Assembly (NCBI GenBank): GCA_944324465.1
Contig: CALUWI010000004.1
Location: 62,001-126,000 of the forward strand
Reading direction: 5' to 3'
DNA length: 64,000 bases
From: an uncultured Mucispirillum sp.
Lineage (GTDB): Bacteria; Chrysiogenota; Deferribacteres; Deferribacterales; Mucispirillaceae
A program made the position numbers and the translations under genes. Every line of letters begins with the position of its first letter. Within the stretch, counting starts at the first letter, position 1. The notes below the pieces were generated by a model, which worked only from the letters and a program-made list of their open reading frames with translations, was not told the DNA's origin and did not search any database. This document shows positions 7,686-18,600 of this stretch, one piece after another.

Positions 7686-9334
7686 CATATCTAGCCGTAA
7701 AAAATATAGCAGTTATAGAAAAAGTCAGCTTAGAATTTGAAAAAGGATTAAATGTTATTACTGGTGAAACAGGTGCAGGTAAATCTGTACTTGTAGGTGC
7801 ATTAAAATACTTAACAGGGGACAGACTTGGCAGAGTAACCCCTAGAAATCCGCAGGAAAAGTTTTCTGCTGAAGGTATTTTTTGCAATGATTTAAATATT
7901 GAGCCAGAATTAATAGAGCAGTATGAAATAGAAGATGAACTTATTGTATCAAGAGAAACTGATGAAAATGGTAAAAATAAGGCGTTTATTAATGGCAAGG
8001 CAGCACCTGTAAACAGACTTAGAGATGTGTCAGAATCATTAATAGATATTCATGGTCAGCATGAAAATCAGTTTTTATTTAACCCTGCAAAACATTTATC
8101 TTTTGTAGATTTTTTTGTAGATAATAGTTTAAAAGATGATTTCAGTATAAAATACAGGGCTTATAGAGAAAAACTTGATAAATTAGAAGATTTAAAAAAG
8201 AATAGGGAAAATATTATAAAAATGCAGGAAATGTATAAAATGCAGTATAATGAAATCCTGTCTTATAATATTGATTTAGAAAAGGATGCTGTTATAGAAG
8301 ACAGAATCAAGTTTTTATCAAGTATAGAAAAAGTAAGAGAGGCTGTAACTTCATCAATGGATGCTTTAAGTGATGGCGAAATTACTGCATCAGAATTAAT
8401 TGAAAAAGCAGCAAGAGCTATGAACAGTTTAAGTAATATGTCTCAGGATGCTCAAAAAGCAGAAGAATTTTTACAATCTGCATTAGAAAATATTAATGAA
8501 GCTGCATCATTAATTACAAGCCTTTTAAGTGAAGAAGAACAGGAAATAACTCCAGAAGAATTAAATAATTTGATAGACAGGAAATATAAACTGCAGGATT
8601 TATCAAAAAGATATGGCGGTTCACTGGAAAGTGTTATTGAATATAAAAATAAATTAGAAGAAGATTTGGCAGGAATAGACGGCGAAGAAGATATTACAGC
8701 AAAACTTGAAAAAGAAGTAGCTTTATTAAAAGAAGAAGCCCTAAAAAGCAGTAAAATATTAAATGAAGCAAGAAAAAAAGCTGCTGTAGAATTAAGTAAA
8801 AAAACAGAAAATATTTTACATGAATTAGAATTAAATTCTGCTAAATTTGAAGTTATTTTTAAAGAAAATGATGATTTAGATTATTCTGGCGGCATTAGTG
8901 CAGAATTTTTTATTTCAACTAATGCTGGGTTTAAAACTGCTCCGCTTGCTACTGTTGCTTCTGGTGGTGAAGTATCTCGTGTTATGCTTGCATTAAAAGA
9001 AGTGTTTGCAGATTTTGATAATATAGGCACAATGCTTTTTGATGAAATAGATACAGGTATAAGCGGCAAAGCTGCGGGAGCTGTTGCAAAAAAATTAAAA
9101 CAGTTAAGTAAAAGAAAACAAATTATAGTTATTACTCATTTACCAGTTGTTGCAGCTATGGGGGACAGCCATTTCCATATTTCAAAATCAGATAAAGATG
9201 GAATATCTTCTACTAACATATTAAAACTTGACAAAGCCGCAAAAATCAATATTATAGCAACGATGATTTCTGGTGAAGCAACACCAACAGCAATGAAACA
9301 GGCAGAAGATATGATAAACAGGAGCAGTATATAA
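7679..9334 (+). CDS. recN: DNA repair ATPase RecN
   Basis: SMC-like ATPase (551 residues) acting in double-strand-break repair. It has the Walker A motif GETGAGKSVLVGAL near the N-terminus, the conserved DIHGQHENQ, a long central coiled coil (about residues 150-370), the ABC signature ASGGEVSRVMLALK, and Walker B with MLFDEIDTGISG. The start is GTG at 7679, supported by GGGGAGG at 7666-7672 with six bases of spacing, and lies inside the end of nadK. The stop shares one base with the next gene (TAATG). Confidence 0.95.
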   Translation: MLTYLAVKNIAVIEKVSLEFEKGLNVITGETGAGKSVLVGALKYLTGDRLGRVTPRNPQEKFSAEGIFCNDLNIEPELIEQYEIEDELIVSRETDENGKNKAFINGKAAPVNRLRDVSESLIDIHGQHENQFLFNPAKHLSFVDFFVDNSLKDDFSIKYRAYREKLDKLEDLKKNRENIIKMQEMYKMQYNEILSYNIDLEKDAVIEDRIKFLSSIEKVREAVTSSMDALSDGEITASELIEKAARAMNSLSNMSQDAQKAEEFLQSALENINEAASLITSLLSEEEQEITPEELNNLIDRKYKLQDLSKRYGGSLESVIEYKNKLEEDLAGIDGEEDITAKLEKEVALLKEEALKSSKILNEARKKAAVELSKKTENILHELELNSAKFEVIFKENDDLDYSGGISAEFFISTNAGFKTAPLATVASGGEVSRVMLALKEVFADFDNIGTMLFDEIDTGISGKAAGAVAKKLKQLSKRKQIIVITHLPVVAAMGDSHFHISKSDKDGISSTNILKLDKAAKINIIATMISGEATPTAMKQAEDMINRSSI

Positions 9335-9993
9335 TGGAAACAATAAAGGGCTTATTTCATGATATATTAGGTATTGGAGTAGTAGTTGTTACTTTTTTAG
9401 TAGATACTGTAGGAAGATTAGGATATTTTGGAATTATTGTACTTATGGCAGTTGAAAGCTCTTTTATTCCTTTTCCAAGTGAGGTTGTAATTCCACCTGC
9501 TGGATATTTAGCATCATCTGGGAAGCTGAATATATTTCTTGTGATTTTATCAGGTATTTTTGGTTCTGTTTTAGGAGCATTAGTAAATTACTGGATAGCT
9601 TGCAGATTTGGACGAGATTTTTTACTAAAACACTCTAAATTTTTTTTCATAGACCATGAAAAATTTGCTAGATTTGAAGTATTTTTTAATACTCATGGAG
9701 AAATAACTACCTTTGTAGGAAGGCTTATTCCAGTTATTAGACAGTACATATCTTTCCCTGCTGGTCTTGTAAAAATGAATTTAAAGAAATTTATATTTTA
9801 TACTGCACTGGGTGCTGGTATTTGGTGTACAATTTTAGCCTATATTGGATATTTTATTGGAGATAATATTGATATAGTAAAAGAAAATGTTGATAAAATA
9901 ATGGTTTTTGTATTTCCGGCATTAATTTTGCTCGTAATAATTTATGCAGCGATATATAAATATCGTAAAAACAGGAAACAATCTAATAGTTAG
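9334..9993 (+). CDS. DedA-family membrane protein
   Basis: A 219-residue inner-membrane protein of the DedA/SNARE-associated (VTT) family. Members act as lipid flippases or transporters, including undecaprenyl-phosphate recycling in some species. The conserved ESSFIPFPSEVVIPPAGYL re-entrant segment and the FVGRLIPVIRQYISFPAG motif with its key arginines are present, with several hydrophobic segments (about residues 12-45, 55-75, 150-175, 190-210). It overlaps recN by one base. The substrate cannot be determined. Confidence 0.9.
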   Translation: METIKGLFHDILGIGVVVVTFLVDTVGRLGYFGIIVLMAVESSFIPFPSEVVIPPAGYLASSGKLNIFLVILSGIFGSVLGALVNYWIACRFGRDFLLKHSKFFFIDHEKFARFEVFFNTHGEITTFVGRLIPVIRQYISFPAGLVKMNLKKFIFYTALGAGIWCTILAYIGYFIGDNIDIVKENVDKIMVFVFPALILLVIIYAAIYKYRKNRKQSNS

Positions 9994-10001
9994 GTGTATA
10001 G

Positions 10002-11174
10002 ATGTATAAATTTGTAATTGTGTTATTATTTTTATTATCAGCAGTATCTGTGTATGCAGAAACATATGAAGTAAAATCTGGAGATACTCTTTATGGTATT
10101 TTATCAGACAGGTTTACTCCACAGGAAATGGCAGAAATAAATACACAGATAAAAAAAGATTACAAAGGATTTATATTAAGACCTGGTATGAAATTAACAT
10201 TAGAGCCTAATAAAGTTACTTTAAATGCTGCTCTTGATAAAGATATTATTATAGAGAGAATGTTTGACGGCTCAACACAGGTAAGAATTAATGAATATCA
10301 GTATGAAATGATGAATGTGCTTGTAAGAGGCACTATAGAAACAAACTTATTTGATGCAATGTATAAAGCAGGTGAAGATGCAGAATTGGCAGCAAATCTG
10401 GCAAGTATTTTTGAATGGGAAATAGACTTTTTCAAAGATTTACGCCCAGGTGATAAGTTTATAGTATTAGTTGAAAAAAAATTTATAAAAGATAAATATG
10501 CTGGTTATGGAAAAATAGTAGCTGCAGATTTTTATAATCAAGGTAAATTAAAAAGAGCAGTTTACTATAATGACGGTGGCAAAAATAAAGGCTATTATAA
10601 TGAAAAAGGGGAAGGACTGGAGCGTGGTTTCTTGCGTGTTCCATTAAACTATTCCCGTATTTCTTCAAGATATTCTACATCAAGACTTCACCCAGTATTA
10701 GGGTATCACAGACCTCACTATGGTGTTGATTATGCTGCACCAACAGGTACTCCAGTAAAAGCAACAGCAAGTGGTATTGTAAAAATAAAATCCCGTTCAA
10801 AAGGAAATGGTAACTATATTGCACTTCGCCACCCAAATGGTTATGAAACATTTTATCTTCATTTAAACGGGTTTAACAGGGCAATAAAACAAGGCAGCCA
10901 TGTAGAGCAGGGGCAGATTATTGGTTATGTTGGTTCAACAGGTTATTCAACAGGTCCACACCTTGATTACCGCATAAGAAAAAACGGTAAATGGTTAAAT
11001 CCATTAAAATTCGTTGCAACACCTAAAACATTGAAAAAAGATGATGTGGCTGCATTTTTAGAATTTGCTGCATCATATTTTGATAAACTTGATATGTCCC
11101 ACATTATGTATGCACAAAACAGCCCTCTTTATACAGTACCGCCTGTAAGCTCTATGGCTGTAATGCAGTTTTAA
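10002..11174 (+). CDS. LysM and M23 (LytM) murein endopeptidase, periplasmic
   Basis: A 390-residue exported protein. Residues 1-19 are a signal peptide with AYA-type cleavage (SVSVYA/ET). Residues 21-66 are a LysM domain (YEVKSGDTLYGIL). An M23 peptidase domain covers roughly residues 215-330. Zinc-site residues appear in HYGVDYAAPTGTPVKA (His and Asp), and HLNGF and GPHLDYRI supply the other active-site positions. In the last motif the usual HxH is HxD. The family cleaves peptidoglycan cross-links or serves as a LytM-type amidase activator. A strong terminator follows, closing this long plus-strand run. Confidence 0.9.
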   Translation: MYKFVIVLLFLLSAVSVYAETYEVKSGDTLYGILSDRFTPQEMAEINTQIKKDYKGFILRPGMKLTLEPNKVTLNAALDKDIIIERMFDGSTQVRINEYQYEMMNVLVRGTIETNLFDAMYKAGEDAELAANLASIFEWEIDFFKDLRPGDKFIVLVEKKFIKDKYAGYGKIVAADFYNQGKLKRAVYYNDGGKNKGYYNEKGEGLERGFLRVPLNYSRISSRYSTSRLHPVLGYHRPHYGVDYAAPTGTPVKATASGIVKIKSRSKGNGNYIALRHPNGYETFYLHLNGFNRAIKQGSHVEQGQIIGYVGSTGYSTGPHLDYRIRKNGKWLNPLKFVATPKTLKKDDVAAFLEFAASYFDKLDMSHIMYAQNSPLYTVPPVSSMAVMQF

Positions 11175-11209
11175 TAATGAAAATAATTTATATTAATATA
11201 TAATAAATT

Positions 11210-11235
11210 AAAGCCCATATTTATGGGCTTTTTTT
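11210..11235 (+). terminator. Rho-independent terminator after the M23 peptidase gene
   Basis: A perfect 10-bp stem, AAAGCCCATA / TATGGGCTTT, with a two-base loop is followed by a run of T. It lies between convergent genes and may act weakly in the other direction for the activator gene as well. Confidence 0.9.
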
Positions 11236-11300
11236 ATGATTAAATTTAAGAAATTCATTAGAGTTTTAATGAAAGAATATGAAATGCTTTTTAAGTATTA

Positions 11301-12863
11301 TTACACTTTATCTTGATACCATTCTGGAGTGATGCCAAGCCGTCTTATTTTATAATGTATAACTCTTGGTGATAAGTCTAAATCTCTTGCAGCTGCAGAC
11401 ATATTACCGTGATTTCGTTTTAATGATTCTACAATTAATTCTCTTTCATAAGAATCTACAAGGGTATTAAATGATGCTGCACCATCTGGCAAAAGGGAAG
11501 AATTAGATGTTTTACCAGTCTGTAATGATGCAGGCAGATTATACCCATGTATGCAGTCATCTGTTGCAGTTATAACTGCTCTTTCAATACAGTTTTCAAG
11601 TTCTCTCACATTACCTGGCCAGTGGTAGCTCATAAGCATATTAATTGCTGGTGTAGAAAGCCTTTTTATATTCTTTTTATATCTTAGGTTATGTTTTTCA
11701 ATAAAATGTTCTGCTAAAAGTATAATATCACTTCTTCTTGAATTTAAATCAGGCATAGTAATAGGGAAAATATTAAGCCTGTAATATAAGTCTTCTCTAA
11801 ACTGTCCGTTTGCAATCATTTCTTCAAGGTTTCTACTTGTTGCAGCAATTAAACGCACATCTGATTTTAATGTCTGGCTGCTGCCAAGCCTTGTAAAAGT
11901 TCTTTCCTGAATAAATCTTAATAATTTAACTTGAGAAGCAAGTGATAAATCGCCAACTTCATCAAGAAATAAGGTGCCTGTATTTGCTTTTTCTACATGG
12001 CCTATACGCCTTGCAACAGCACCAGTAAATGCACCTTTTTCATGACCAAATAGTTCACTTTCTACAAGGTTTTCTGGAATAGCTGCACAGTTTAATGTGA
12101 TAAAAGGTTTATCTTTTCTATCACTAAGTGACACTATGGCTCTAGCAACCATTTCTTTACCAGTGCCAGAAGCTCCGCGAAGAAGTACAGTTGCATCGCT
12201 TGCTGCTACCTGTTTAATTAATGCATATATTTCATGCATGCTTTTGCAGTTTCCAATTAATGCAGGCGGGTTACTGTCATCAAGCATATCTCTTAACTGT
12301 TTATTTTCGTGTATCAGCTGTTCTTTTTCGTCATGCTCTGCAATAACAGCCATCAGTGCTTCACCAACAATATTTCCAACAATTTCTAAAAACTTTAAAT
12401 CTTTTTGCAAATCGGCATTTTCATTCATTACTCTATCAACACTTAAAGTGCCTATAACTCTTTCCATATTAATAATAGGTACACAGATAAATGCAATTTT
12501 CTCATCTTTATCTCTTGCACCAAGCCTGTTTAAAAACCTAGGGTCGTGTACTATATCTTCAATTAAATGAGGTCTGCCGCATTCTGCCACATGGCCAGTT
12601 ATCCCTTCGCCTATGTTATATGAAATATGTTTTTTTTCAGCATCCTGTAAATCATGAGTTGCTTCAATGTATAATTTATTATGTTTTACAATGGTGAATG
12701 TACCGCGAATCATATTAAGCCGTGAGCTTAATATTTCTAATATCTGGTGTAAAAGTTCACTGACATTTTTTTTATGAACAATAGCATAGCTGATTTCCTG
12801 CAATACTGTAATTTCTGCACTTAATGAATGTTCTTCTTGTTGAATAGATTTTCTGCCTGCCAT
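11301..12863 (-). CDS. Sigma-54-dependent transcriptional activator, NifA-like (GAF-AAA+-Fis)
   Basis: A 520-residue enhancer-binding protein for sigma-54 RNA polymerase. Residues 15-165 form a GAF sensory domain, 200-430 an AAA+ domain and about 485-515 a Fis-type helix-turn-helix. Visible motifs are Walker [10 protein letters not shown], the sigma-54 contact loop GAFTGA, Walker [12 protein letters not shown], and [23 protein letters not shown]. The architecture is that of NifA and lacks a receiver domain, so control is by small-molecule or protein binding to GAF rather than phosphorylation. It lies just downstream of gltB-gltD-dapL, separated by a terminator, and has its own promoter. Its likely targets are the sigma-54 promoters found at gltB and glnN (inference). 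No nif genes are present here. Confidence 0.92.
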   Translation of the reverse strand: MAGRKSIQQEEHSLSAEITVLQEISYAIVHKKNVSELLHQILEILSSRLNMIRGTFTIVKHNKLYIEATHDLQDAEKKHISYNIGEGITGHVAECGRPHLIEDIVHDPRFLNRLGARDKDEKIAFICVPIINMERVIGTLSVDRVMNENADLQKDLKFLEIVGNIVGEALMAVIAEHDEKEQLIHENKQLRDMLDDSNPPALIGNCKSMHEIYALIKQVAASDATVLLRGASGTGKEMVARAIVSLSDRKDKPFITLNCAAIPENLVESELFGHEKGAFTGAVARRIGHVEKANTGTLFLDEVGDLSLASQVKLLRFIQERTFTRLGSSQTLKSDVRLIAATSRNLEEMIANGQFREDLYYRLNIFPITMPDLNSRRSDIILLAEHFIEKHNLRYKKNIKRLSTPAINMLMSYHWPGNVRELENCIERAVITATDDCIHGYNLPASLQTGKTSNSSLLPDGAASFNTLVDSYERELIVESLKRNHGNMSAAARDLDLSPRVIHYKIRRLGITPEWYQDKV

Positions 12864-12891
12864 TTATAATCCTTATTGGTTTGAATAATTG

Positions 12892-12921
12892 GTTATAATT
12901 AAATTTTACAAAATTGTAAAG
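12892..12921 (-). promoter_or_regulatory. Promoter of the sigma-54 activator gene with overlapping palindrome
   Basis: On the minus strand a TTTACA -35 (12920-12915), a 17-base spacer and a TATAAC -10 (12897-12892) precede the activator gene. A palindrome TTTACAA-AA-TTGTAAA (12905-12920) covers the -35 and half the spacer, the classic position for a repressor site. The same arms and two-base spacing recur at 20193-20210 between gltB and glnN. Binding of the activator itself is inference. Confidence 0.6.
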
Positions 12922-12960
12922 AGAAAAATGAAAAATAGAACAATGAAAGTAGATTTGTAA

Positions 12961-12990
12961 CAAAAAACCCCCTGAAATATTCAGGGGGAA
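12961..12990 (-). terminator. Rho-independent terminator after dapL
   Basis: Read on the minus strand, a GC-rich 9-bp stem (CCCCCTGAA / TTCAGGGGG) with a three-base loop is followed by TTTTTT. It ends the gltB-gltD-dapL transcript and separates it from the activator gene. Confidence 0.92.
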
Positions 12991-13009
12991 GTGTGAAGGA
13001 ATAAACTAA

Positions 13010-14242
13010 TTAGAAGCTGCCTTGTGATATTCGCTGCATTGCTTCCTTAGTTTTTTCTTGGCTGCCAAATGCTGTTAATCTAAAATAACCTTCGCCGCAT
13101 GGACCAAAGCCAGAGCCAGGAGTGCCTACTATTTGATATTTTTCAAGTAAAATATCAAGGAAATCAAATGACTTAATTCCGTCAGGTATTTTCCACCAGA
13201 TATATGGTGCATTTATACCGCCATAGGCCTCAAACCCTGCTTTTTTTAATCCATCTAAGATTATGTCAGCATTATTCATATAGTATTTAATAACTTCTTT
13301 TGTTTCTTTCATGCCTTCTTCTGAATACACTGCTTCTGCTGCTCTTTGTGTAACATAAGATACACCGTTAAATTTAGTTGTCTGCCTTCTATTCCAAAGT
13401 TTATTCAGTGCAACTTTATTACCCATATCATCAAAAGCATATAACTCTTTTGGAACAACTGTAAAAGCACACCTTATGCCTGTAAAACCAGCTGTTTTTG
13501 AAAATGATTTAAACTCTATTGCTACTTTTTTAGCTTCAGGTATTTCATAAATAGAGCCGCATACATCTTCTTCCTGTATATATGCACTATATGCACTGTC
13601 ATATAAGATAATGGAGTTATTTTCCAGTGCATAGTCAACCCAGGCTTTAAGCTCTGTTTTTGTTAATGCAGCACCTGTTGGGTTATTAGGTGAGCAGATA
13701 TATATTAAATCTGCATGTTTTTCTGGAAATGACGGCTTAAAGTTATTTTCTTTTGTAGAAGGCATATAAATGATTTTTTCAAAGTATCCTTTATCATTTA
13801 ATCTGCCGCTTCTGCCTGCCATAACATTACTGTCAAGGTATACTGGATAAACTGGGTCAGCAATGGCAACAGTAGAGTTAATATCAAATATTTCCTGAAT
13901 ATTAGCTACATCACATTTTGAGCCGTCGCTGATAAATATCTCATCTGGTGATATATCAATATTTCTTGATTTATATTCACCATTAATTACTGCATTAATT
14001 AAAAAATCATATCCCTGCTCAGGTCCGTATCCCCTGAAAGTAGAGCTTTCAGCCATTTCTTTTGCTGCCTTTTCCATAGCAGTAACTACTGCATTAGTAA
14101 GGGGGCGGGTAACATCCCCAATCCCCATTCTAATAATATCTGCTTTTGGATTAGCTTCCTGATATGCTTTAATTTTTCTTGCAATTTCTGCAAAAAGATA
14201 GCTGTTAGGAAGCAGTAAATAATTAGAGTTAATTTTTGCCAT
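13010..14242 (-). CDS. dapL: LL-diaminopimelate aminotransferase
   Basis: PLP-dependent aminotransferase (410 residues) that converts tetrahydrodipicolinate directly to LL-diaminopimelate with glutamate as amino donor, for lysine and peptidoglycan synthesis. The N-terminus [17 protein letters not shown], the [12 protein letters not shown] segment and the Schiff-base lysine region [12 protein letters not shown] match DapL closely. It follows gltD with only 2 bases between them, so it is the third gene of a gltB-gltD-dapL operon. This places a glutamate-consuming enzyme of cell-wall synthesis under glutamate-synthase control, an unusual arrangement. It ends at a strong terminator. Confidence 0.93.
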   Translation of the reverse strand: MAKINSNYLLLPNSYLFAEIARKIKAYQEANPKADIIRMGIGDVTRPLTNAVVTAMEKAAKEMAESSTFRGYGPEQGYDFLINAVINGEYKSRNIDISPDEIFISDGSKCDVANIQEIFDINSTVAIADPVYPVYLDSNVMAGRSGRLNDKGYFEKIIYMPSTKENNFKPSFPEKHADLIYICSPNNPTGAALTKTELKAWVDYALENNSIILYDSAYSAYIQEEDVCGSIYEIPEAKKVAIEFKSFSKTAGFTGIRCAFTVVPKELYAFDDMGNKVALNKLWNRRQTTKFNGVSYVTQRAAEAVYSEEGMKETKEVIKYYMNNADIILDGLKKAGFEAYGGINAPYIWWKIPDGIKSFDFLDILLEKYQIVGTPGSGFGPCGEGYFRLTAFGSQEKTKEAMQRISQGSF

Positions 14243-14244
14243 TT

Positions 14245-15636
14245 TTAAAGTCCTTTTAAATAATTATCAACTTCTTTTGCTGTTTCTTTTGCATTAGCCA
14301 TAGCTCTTACAACAAGGGACTGGCCAGTTTTCATATCTCCGCATGTAAAAATACCTTGAGATACATTTCCTTCCACCCTGCCTCTTTTATCTGCTTCTAA
14401 ATGTAAATCTTTAATGAAAGAGTTACTATCTACACCTAAAAAGCCCATAGCGATAAATACATAATCTGCTTTAATATTTGTAAGAGAGCCTTCTACTTCT
14501 TTAAAAGATAAAGGTTTGCCTTCTGGAGAAAATTCCCATGCAGCATCAACTATATCAATGCTTGTAACAGCACCATTTGTTCCATGAAATTCTTTTACAA
14601 CTTTTGCCCAGAGCCTTGTGCCGCCTTCTTTATGGCTTGATGATGTTTTAAGCTCATAAGGCCAGTCTGGCCAAGGTGTTGAAGCAGAGCGTTCTTTTGG
14701 CGGCTCTGGCATAATCTCTATTTGAGTTATATTTGCAGCTTTTTGTCTTATAGATGTACCTAAACAGTCGCTTCCAGTATCGCCGCCGCCAATAATAACA
14801 ACATCTTTTCCTTTTACATCAATAGGCAGTTTGCTTACTTCTTTACCTATAAACATATTCTGCCCAGATAAAAACTCTAATGCAAAGTGGATATTTTTTA
14901 ATTCTCTGCCATTTATTTGTAAATCTCTAGGCACAGGTGTTCCTATTGCAAGTACGGTTGCATCATATTTTTTATTTAAATATTCAGGAGAAATATCTCT
15001 GCCTATTTCTGTATTAAACTGGAAATCTATTCCAGATGTTTTTAAAATATCAATGCGTCTTTCAATAATATGTTTTTCAAGTTTAAAATCAGGAATACCG
15101 TATCTTAACAGTCCGCCTGCATATTTTCTTTTTTCATAAACTGTAACATTATGTCCTTTTTTATAAAGCTCAAAAGCCATATAAAGCCCTGCAGGGCCTG
15201 CACCTACTACAGCAACACATTTACCGCTTTTGCTTTCTGGTACAATTTGTTTTACATATCCATTTTCAAAAGCGTTTTCAATAACTGCTTTTTCAAGCTG
15301 CCTAATCATAACAGGTAAATTTTCAATATTTTTAGTGCAGGCATTTTCACAAAGGGCAGGGCATACTCTGCTTGTAAATTCAGGCATATTGCTTGTTTCG
15401 CTTAATATTTCCCACGCTCTTTTCCAGTTTAAATTTCTTGCAGCCTCATTCATTTCAGGTATTACATTGCCTAATGGGCAGCCAAGACCATGGCAGAATG
15501 GTATACCGCAGTCCATACATCTTGAAGCCTGCATAGTTAATTCTTCTGTATTAAATTTTCTTTCTACTTCATTATAGTCTTCTACACGAGTAGCTTCTGG
15601 TCTGTATATATTTTGTATTCTTGGTATATTTTTCAT
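14245..15636 (-). CDS. gltD: Glutamate synthase (NADPH) small subunit
   Basis: Beta subunit of glutamate synthase (463 residues), which transfers electrons from NADPH through FAD to the large subunit. The N-terminal cysteines for 4Fe-4S clusters are visible in [18 protein letters not shown] and in [12 protein letters not shown]. The FAD motif is [12 protein letters not shown] and the NADPH motif is [14 protein letters not shown]. It lies 19 bases after gltB with an AGGAT ribosome-binding site and 2 bases before dapL, so all three share a transcript. Confidence 0.95.
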   Translation of the reverse strand: MKNIPRIQNIYRPEATRVEDYNEVERKFNTEELTMQASRCMDCGIPFCHGLGCPLGNVIPEMNEAARNLNWKRAWEILSETSNMPEFTSRVCPALCENACTKNIENLPVMIRQLEKAVIENAFENGYVKQIVPESKSGKCVAVVGAGPAGLYMAFELYKKGHNVTVYEKRKYAGGLLRYGIPDFKLEKHIIERRIDILKTSGIDFQFNTEIGRDISPEYLNKKYDATVLAIGTPVPRDLQINGRELKNIHFALEFLSGQNMFIGKEVSKLPIDVKGKDVVIIGGGDTGSDCLGTSIRQKAANITQIEIMPEPPKERSASTPWPDWPYELKTSSSHKEGGTRLWAKVVKEFHGTNGAVTSIDIVDAAWEFSPEGKPLSFKEVEGSLTNIKADYVFIAMGFLGVDSNSFIKDLHLEADKRGRVEGNVSQGIFTCGDMKTGQSLVVRAMANAKETAKEVDNYLKGL

Positions 15637-15655
15637 AATCTTTTATCCTCAAAAA

Positions 15656-18600
15656 TTAGTTGCTGCCGTTTTCTTTTAATGCCTGTAATGCTTTTTTATA
15701 ATCAACAGGGAATACTTTAACAAACATATCTCTATAATTTTCCCAGTCTGCAGTTATTTCTTTTGCTTTCTGGCTGTCTGTATATTTAATATGTTCATTC
15801 AGCAGTGATAAAAGCTCTTTTTCATCATCGCTTCCTGGCTCAATATTTTCTAAGTCAACAGAGCTTGTGTTGCAGCGTAAGTCAAAGTCATTACTCATAT
15901 CAAGAACATAAGCAATACCGCCAGTCATACCAGCTGCAAAGTTAACACCAGTATTTCCAAGTATTACAACTCTGCCGCCTGTCATATATTCGCAGCCATG
16001 GTCGCCTATACCTTCTACAACTGATATAAAGCCGCTGTTTCTAATAGCAAACCTTTCTCCAGCCTGACCATTTAAGAATATTTTACCACTTGTACCGCCG
16101 TATCCTATAACATTACCAGCCACCACATTTTCTGAAGCTTTAAATGTTGCATTTTTTGCTGGTTTTACAATGATTTTACCACCAGAAATACCTTTACCTA
16201 CAAAGTCATTTGCTTCGCCCTCTAAATTAAATGTGATACCGTGAGCTAAAAATGCACCAAAACTTTGTCCTGCACAGCCTTTAAAGTTTACATTGATAGT
16301 ATCATCATCTAAACCTTTTAAGCCGTATTTTTTAGCAACATTATGAGAAAGTTCTGTTCCAACAGTTCTGTTGATATTTTTTATTTCTAAATCAACAGTT
16401 TTTGCTTTACCTGTTTCAATACTTTCTTTAAATGGAGCAAGCAGGTATTCTCTATCGTAGTTTTCAAGTTCATAGCCGGAATTTCCGCTGTATTTTATTT
16501 CTTTACCGCTTACAGTCTGCAGTATTTTTGAGAAATCAAGATTTTTAGCTTTATAAAATTCTATTGCTTTATTAACCTGTAATAAATCACTTCTGCCTAT
16601 AGCTTCATCAAGAGTTCTAAGTCCAAGAGCAGCTAAATATTCCCTGACTTCTTCAGCTACAAACATAAGGAAGTTTTCCACATATTCTGGTTTACCAGCA
16701 AATTTTTTCCTTAACTCTTTATCTTGAGTAGCAATACCAACAGGGCAAGTATTTGAGTGACACTGCCTCATCATAACACAGCCTAAACTTGCAAGAACTG
16801 TTGTAGCAAATCCAAATTCTTCTGCACCTAAAAGGGCAGCAATAATAACATCTCTGCCTGTTTTTAACTGTCCGTCAGTCTGCAGTCTTACTCTGCCGCG
16901 AAGTTTATTTAAAACAAGAGTCTGTTGTGCTTCTGCAAGCCCTAATTCCCAAGGAAGCCCTGCATGTTTGATACTTGTAAGAGGGGAAGCACCAGTTCCG
17001 CCGTCATGTCCACTTATTAATATTACATCTGAGTGAGCTTTTGCAACACCTGCTGCAATTGTACCAACACCTACTTCTGAAACAAGTTTTACAGAAATTC
17101 TTGCTTCTGGGTTAGAGTTACGCAAATCATATATAAGCTGAGCTAAATCCTCAATAGAGTATATATCATGGTGTGGAGGAGGAGAAATTAAGCTCACATT
17201 AGGCATAGAGTGTCTTAATTTTGCAATAAATGCATCTACTTTATGACCAGGAAGCTGACCGCCTTCACCAGGTTTTGCTCCTTGTGCCATTTTTATCTGC
17301 AGTTCTTTTGCATTAGTTAAGTATTCTATAGTTACTCCAAACCTGCCGCTTGCAATCTGTTTTATAGCACTGCTTCTAACTTCACCTTTTTCGTTAGGTT
17401 TATATCTTTCTGGGTCTTCACCACCTTCACCGCAGTTACTCATACCACCTAATTTATTCATAGCTATAGCTATTGTTTCGTGAGCCTCTGGGCTGATAGA
17501 GCCAAGTGACATAGCACCAGTTACAAATCTTTTTACAATTGATGCTGCACTTTCAACTTCTTCTAAAGGAACAGGCACTGCTGTTGCAAATTCAAAAAGT
17601 CCTCTTAAAGTACATAAATGTTTTGACTGCTCATTAATAAGTTTTGCATAAGCTCTATATTTTTCTTTATTATTACCTTGAACAGCCTGTCTGAATAATG
17701 TCATACTTTCTGGTGTCCATAAATGGTTTTCGCCATCTTTTCTGTAGTGATACTGTCCGCCGGAAGAAAGCATATCATCATTATGTTCATCAGCCGCTTT
17801 TCTTCTCATTAATGCTTCATGTTCAATTTCTTTTAAGCCTATACCATTAATACGGCTTGCTGTACCTGTAAAGTATTCTTTTATAATATCGCTGTTTAAT
17901 CCAACTGCTTCAAAAAGCTGGCCACTTCTGTAACTTCTTAATGTGGAAATACCCATTTTACTCATTACTTTTAAAAGCCCTTTATCAACAGCTTTAACAT
18001 AGTTTTCTGTAGCTTTTACTTTATCTGCTTTGATTTCATTATCATCAACAAGAGCAGATATACTTTCAAGAGCAAGGTAAGGACATACAGCTGTTGCACC
18101 ATAGCCTAAAAGCAGAGCAAAGTGCATAATTTCTCTTGCTTCACCAGTTTCTAAAATAACTGCAGATTCTGGGCGTATACCTGCTTTTGATAATGCTTTA
18201 TTAACTGCTGTTACAGCAAGCAGAGAAGGTATTGGAGTATATCCATCTTCAATATTTTTATCACTAAGTATTAATATAGGGCAGCCTTCTTTTACTTTTG
18301 CAACTGCAATTTCTGCAATATTTTTTAATGACTGCTCTAAATCATTTTTAAATGATATATTAATTACTGCAGACTGGAAGCCTTCTTCTCTAATACTTCT
18401 AAGCCTTTTAAGTTCATCATTTGTAATAATAGGTCTTGGAAGTTCAATAACTCTTGCATGAAATGCACCGTCTTCTAATATATTACCTTTATTGCCTATA
18501 AAAGTAATAAGGCTCATAACTAAATCTTCCCTGATAGAGTCTATTGGCGGGTTAGTAACCTGAGCAAAAAGCTGTTTAAAATAGTTAAATAAAAGCTGTG

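Noticed and set aside
7585-7998. 137-codon minus-strand open frame across the nadK/recN junction
   Set aside because: Both plus-strand genes have intact motifs and a coupled overlap here; the frame is a shadow.
12097-12570. 157-codon open frame on the plus strand inside the sigma-54 activator gene
   Set aside because: It is antisense to a gene with complete GAF and AAA+ motifs, has a Ser/Leu/Ile-rich translation typical of shadow frames, and no ribosome-binding site.
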